DNA of 64,000 bases from an uncultured Lachnospiraceae bacterium (lineage in GTDB: Bacteria > Bacillota > Clostridia > Lachnospirales > Lachnospiraceae): NCBI GenBank assembly GCA_902779575.1, contig CACZBW010000001.1:62001-126000 (forward strand), given 5' to 3'. Below the pieces are notes generated by a model, which was given only the letters and a program-made list of their open reading frames with translations, had not been told where the DNA came from and searched no databases. A program made the position numbers and the translations under genes. Position 1 is the stretch's first letter; every line of letters begins with the position of its first letter. Positions 61,255-64,000 of the stretch are shown here, piece after piece.

Positions 61255-62313
61255 ATGATTAAAGCAGGTATTATAGGGTCTACCGGATATGCAGGGGCGG
61301 AGATTGTGCGCCTTCTTCTGCAGCATCCCGAAGCTGAGATTGTATGGTATGGTTCAAGAAGCTACACGGATCAGAATTACGCGGATGTCTACAGAAACAT
61401 GTTTCGCCTGGTGGATGAGAAGTGCATGAACGATAATATGGAAGCGCTTGCTGAACAGGCGGATGTGATCTTCACCGCGACCCCTCAGGGGCTGTGCGCT
61501 TCCCTTGTCAGCGAGGCGATCCTTTCAAAAGCGAAGATTATAGATCTCAGTGCAGATTTCCGCCTGAAGAGAGTCGATGTCTATGAGAAATGGTACAAGC
61601 TTGAACACAAAGCTGTTCAGTACCTTGAAGAAGCAGTCTACGGATTATGCGAGATCAACCGCGACGCGATTGCCGCCGCGCGTATTGTCGCCAATCCCGG
61701 CTGCTATACCACGACGTCGATCCTGACCCTTTATCCCCTGGTTAAGGAAAAGCTGATTGATCCGGATTCCATCATCGTGGACGCAAAATCCGGGACGTCC
61801 GGAGCGGGCAGGAGCGCAAAGCTTCCGAACCTTTTCTGTGAGGTAAATGAAAGCATCAAACCCTACGGCGTTGCCACGCACCGCCATACGCCGGAGATCG
61901 AGGAACAGCTTTCCTATGCCGCCGGCATGGATTACAGAAACGGGGAGAGCGTACTGATCAATTTCACGCCCCATCTTGTTCCGATGAACAGGGGCATCCT
62001 CGCGACCTGTTATGCCAATCTGAAGGACGGTGTGAGCGAAGAAGAGATCAGAAACGCTTATGAGAAATATTATTCGGATGAATACTTCATCCGTCTTCTT
62101 GAGAAAGGAAACTTCCCGGAGACCAGATGGGTGGAGGGTTCCAATTTTGTGGATATCGGCTTCACCGTCGATGAGCGCACCGGGAGAGTGATCACGGTCG
62201 GCGCGCTGGATAATCTGGTCAAAGGTGCCGCGGGGCAGGCTGTACAGAATATGAATCTGATGTTCGGGCTCCCGGAGAATACAGGGCTGAAGCTTGTGCC
62301 GCTTTTCCCGTAA
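61255..62313 (+). CDS. argC: N-acetyl-gamma-glutamyl-phosphate reductase
   Basis: NADPH-dependent reductase (352 aa, long type) of the acetylated arginine pathway. MIKAGIIGSTGYAGAEIVRLLLQHPE is the Rossmann start, the catalytic Cys is in VANPGCYTTTSIL, and ATHRHTPEIEEQ carries the conserved His. AGGGTGAT ends 4 bases before the ATG at 61255; the GTG at 61246 lies within that site. Confidence 0.97.
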   Translation: MIKAGIIGSTGYAGAEIVRLLLQHPEAEIVWYGSRSYTDQNYADVYRNMFRLVDEKCMNDNMEALAEQADVIFTATPQGLCASLVSEAILSKAKIIDLSADFRLKRVDVYEKWYKLEHKAVQYLEEAVYGLCEINRDAIAAARIVANPGCYTTTSILTLYPLVKEKLIDPDSIIVDAKSGTSGAGRSAKLPNLFCEVNESIKPYGVATHRHTPEIEEQLSYAAGMDYRNGESVLINFTPHLVPMNRGILATCYANLKDGVSEEEIRNAYEKYYSDEYFIRLLEKGNFPETRWVEGSNFVDIGFTVDERTGRVITVGALDNLVKGAAGQAVQNMNLMFGLPENTGLKLVPLFP

Positions 62314-62387
62314 GAAAACCGGTTTATACAGATCTTCAGTGCGGCCGGCATTAATTGCCGGTCTGCGGCCGGTCATATGAGAAAGCC

Positions 62388-62453
62388 GCCGGAAGGCAGG
62401 CCTGCAAAATCGTTAATGCAATTTTCACCGGCCTGCCTTCCGGCGCCGCAATC
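62388..62453 (+). other. 14-bp perfect stem between argC and argJ
   Basis: Bases 62388-62401 pair exactly with 62431-62444, and an inner AAAAT/ATTTT pair continues the stem. Only an interrupted T-run (ATTTTATTT) follows at a distance, so it may attenuate or process the message rather than end it. A smaller CCGGCA/TGCCGG hairpin precedes it (62345-62361). Confidence 0.6.
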
Positions 62454-62490
62454 ATTTTATTTCGTTAATGTATTCAGGAGAGATACAGCT

Positions 62491-63711
62491 ATGAACTTTA
62501 CAGATGGCGGCGTGACAGCGCCGAAGGGTTTCAAGGCGATCGGAATCTGCGCGGGAATCAAGAAGGACCGCAAGGATATGGCACTTCTGTACAGCGAATT
62601 TCCGTGCACGCTGGCGGGAACATTTACCACAAATCTGGTAAAGGCTTCCCCGGTTGTCTGGGACAGGAATATTGTGGAAAAATATGGGTCCGCCCAGGCG
62701 GTTCTCTGCAACAGCGGAGTCGCAAACGCCTGTACCGGCGCCGAGGGCGACAGAGCATGCGAACTCACCGCGTCGGAAGCCGCGAAGGTTCTGCATCTGA
62801 AGCCGGAGCAGGTGCTGCTTGCCTCCACCGGCGTGATCGGGGCACAGTTGCCGGTCAATATCATGATCAAGGGGACGGAGGTCATGGCTGAACTTCTGTC
62901 CGATTCCCGCAGTGCGGCATCCGCCGCAGCGGAGGCGATCATGACAACAGATACAAAAAAGAAAGAAGTCTGCGTCAGCTTTGAGCTGGGCGGAAAGACC
63001 GTCAGCCTTGCGGGCATGTCCAAAGGCTCCGGCATGATTCACCCGAAGATGGGAACGATGCTGGCTTTTCTGACGACGGACGCGGCAATCAGCCATGAGA
63101 TGGCCCAGAAAGCGCTCCTTGCAAGTGTCGGCGATTCCTTTAATATGATCTCCGTAGACGGTGACATGTCGACCAACGATACCTGCCTGCTCCTTGCCAA
63201 CGGCTGCGCCGGGAATCCGCTGATCGATCAGGAAGGTCCGGATTACGATCAGTTTCTGGAAGCGCTTCAGTGTGTGACGAAAACGCTTGCAAGACGCATG
63301 GCGGCGGACGGAGAGGGCGCGCATGCCTTATTTGAGGTCAAGGTGCAGGGCGCTTCCACAAAAGAGCAGGCTGTCACAATCGCGAAATCCGTGATTGGTT
63401 CCAGCCTGGTCAAGACAGCGATCGCAGGCCATGACGCCAACTGGGGCAGGATCATCTGCGCGATGGGCTATTCCGGCGCTTCCTTTGATCCCATGGCGGT
63501 GAGTCTTTCTTTCATCAGCAGCGCGGGAGAGATAAAAATCGCTGAGAACGGGGTCTCCACAGGTTACAGCGAAGAGACAGCCACACAGATTCTGTCAGAA
63601 GATGAGATCACGGCGCTGATCGACCTGCATGAGGGCAGCGCGGAGGCGACGGCCTGGGGCTGTGACCTGACGCATGAGTATATCAACATCAACGCGGATT
63701 ACAGATCCTGA
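62491..63711 (+). CDS. argJ: Bifunctional glutamate N-acetyltransferase/ornithine acetyltransferase
   Basis: Ornithine acetyltransferase (406 aa) that recycles acetyl from N-acetylornithine to glutamate. DGGVTAPKGFKAIGICAGIK is the family start. The self-cleavage site is in KGSGMIHPKMGTMLAFLTTDA, with the Thr after Gly as nucleophile, and MSTNDTCLLLANG and GHDANWGRIICAMGYSG are canonical. AGGAGAG precedes the ATG at 62491, which the family N-terminus supports over the longer open frame. Absence of argA is expected when ArgJ is bifunctional. Confidence 0.96.
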   Translation: MNFTDGGVTAPKGFKAIGICAGIKKDRKDMALLYSEFPCTLAGTFTTNLVKASPVVWDRNIVEKYGSAQAVLCNSGVANACTGAEGDRACELTASEAAKVLHLKPEQVLLASTGVIGAQLPVNIMIKGTEVMAELLSDSRSAASAAAEAIMTTDTKKKEVCVSFELGGKTVSLAGMSKGSGMIHPKMGTMLAFLTTDAAISHEMAQKALLASVGDSFNMISVDGDMSTNDTCLLLANGCAGNPLIDQEGPDYDQFLEALQCVTKTLARRMAADGEGAHALFEVKVQGASTKEQAVTIAKSVIGSSLVKTAIAGHDANWGRIICAMGYSGASFDPMAVSLSFISSAGEIKIAENGVSTGYSEETATQILSEDEITALIDLHEGSAEATAWGCDLTHEYININADYRS

Positions 63712-63785
63712 AAATATAGTGCCAGGCGCACGGCAGCTGTTTCTGCCGGACTTTATTCGCGAATCGTACAGAGAGGATATAGAAG

Positions 63786-64000
63786 ATGGAACTGGAACTG
63801 CATCAGGAACTGAACCAGGAAGAAATGAATCTTTATCTGGACAAGGCCGCCGTGCTGATTGAAGCACTGCCTTTTATCCAGCGTTTTCAGGGGGCCACGA
63901 TTGTCGTCAAATACGGCGGGTCCGCCATGGTGGAGCACGACCTGAAAAAGAGCGTTATCAAGGACGTCGCGCTTCTGAAGCTGGTAGGCTTCCGCCCGAT
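63786..64000 (+). CDS. argB: Acetylglutamate kinase, N-terminal part (3' truncated by window edge)
   Basis: The first 71 codons of the kinase that phosphorylates N-acetylglutamate. [19 protein letters not shown] and [11 protein letters not shown] (the phosphate-binding Lys-Tyr-Gly-Gly motif) identify ArgB. GAGAGGAT lies about 8 bases before the ATG at 63786; an ATG at 63825 (MNLYLDKA) is closer to some family starts. It follows argJ by 74 bases in the same operon. Confidence 0.93.
   Translation, partial: MELELHQELNQEEMNLYLDKAAVLIEALPFIQRFQGATIVVKYGGSAMVEHDLKKSVIKDVALLKLVGFRP

Overview
The window is a chromosomal segment of a low-abundance-of-mobile-DNA, mid-50s %GC Firmicute, most likely a gut or rumen Lachnospiraceae (Clostridia). 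This is inferred from gene order (smc-ftsY-ylxM-ffh-rpsP-khpA-rimM-trmD; asp23-nusB-xseAB-ispA-dxs-tlyA-nadK-argR-recN), strong AGGAGG-type ribosome binding sites, sigma-A style promoters, and families typical of Lachnospiraceae (DUF5721, DUF3783, TraX-like, LacI-controlled glycoside phosphorylase). No tRNA, rRNA, IS element, prophage or CRISPR was seen. Both ends cut genes: smc loses its 5' part on the left and argB its 3' part on the right.

1-7.6 kb: chromosome segregation (smc), signal recognition particle (ftsY, ylxM, ffh), threonine deaminase (ilvA), and translation/ribosome maturation (rpsP, khpA, rimM, trmD). TrmD carries an unusual repetitive insertion and rplS does not follow it. 7.2-10.7 kb: an ACT-domain protein, a membrane acyltransferase, a free-standing promoter-to-terminator unit that may encode a small RNA, then prfC with its own promoter. 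10.9-20.6 kb: the classical Firmicute cluster from asp23 to recN, covering exonuclease VII, isoprenoid synthesis (ispA, dxs), NAD kinase, arginine repressor and recombination protein RecN. It ends at a 19-bp perfect bidirectional terminator; the sporulation genes that commonly follow recN in spore-forming Clostridia are not here.

20.8-32.3 kb: a GH94 cellobiose phosphorylase diverging from its likely LacI-type repressor, with matching operator-like repeats just downstream of each promoter. Then come mutY, a glycosyltransferase, glnS, several small enzymes (YdcF-like, HAD phosphatase, DUF3783, PPOX-like) and a TraX-like membrane protein.

32.6-49.1 kb: a hexuronate/keto-sugar-acid catabolic region. 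uxaC, a LacI regulator, uxaB and uxaA convert galacturonate toward 2-keto-3-deoxygluconate. They are followed by a TRAP transporter (dctP-dctQ-dctM), a degenerate NERD-like protein coupled to the first of two YhcH/YjgK/YiaL proteins, a cyclase-family metallohydrolase, a ketopantoate-reductase-like protein, a close YiaK (2,3-diketogulonate reductase) homologue and a GH36 alpha-galactosidase. The YiaK-YiaL-TRAP combination resembles the E. coli yia locus but has additional enzymes, and it is the best candidate here for an undescribed pathway. Several intergenic regions in this part fold into perfect stems without U-tracts.

49.4-59.4 kb: GNAT, SurE, an ATP-grasp ligase next to a polyprenyl-phosphate-type glycosyltransferase, an Ala/Glu-rich repeat protein with triple-cysteine clusters, htpG behind a perfect CIRCE element, DUF5721, and two envelope-associated hypotheticals. 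59.5-64 kb: arginine biosynthesis, argG diverging from argC-argJ-argB, with ArgR box-like sites overlapping the argG promoter; ArgR itself is encoded at 18.4 kb.
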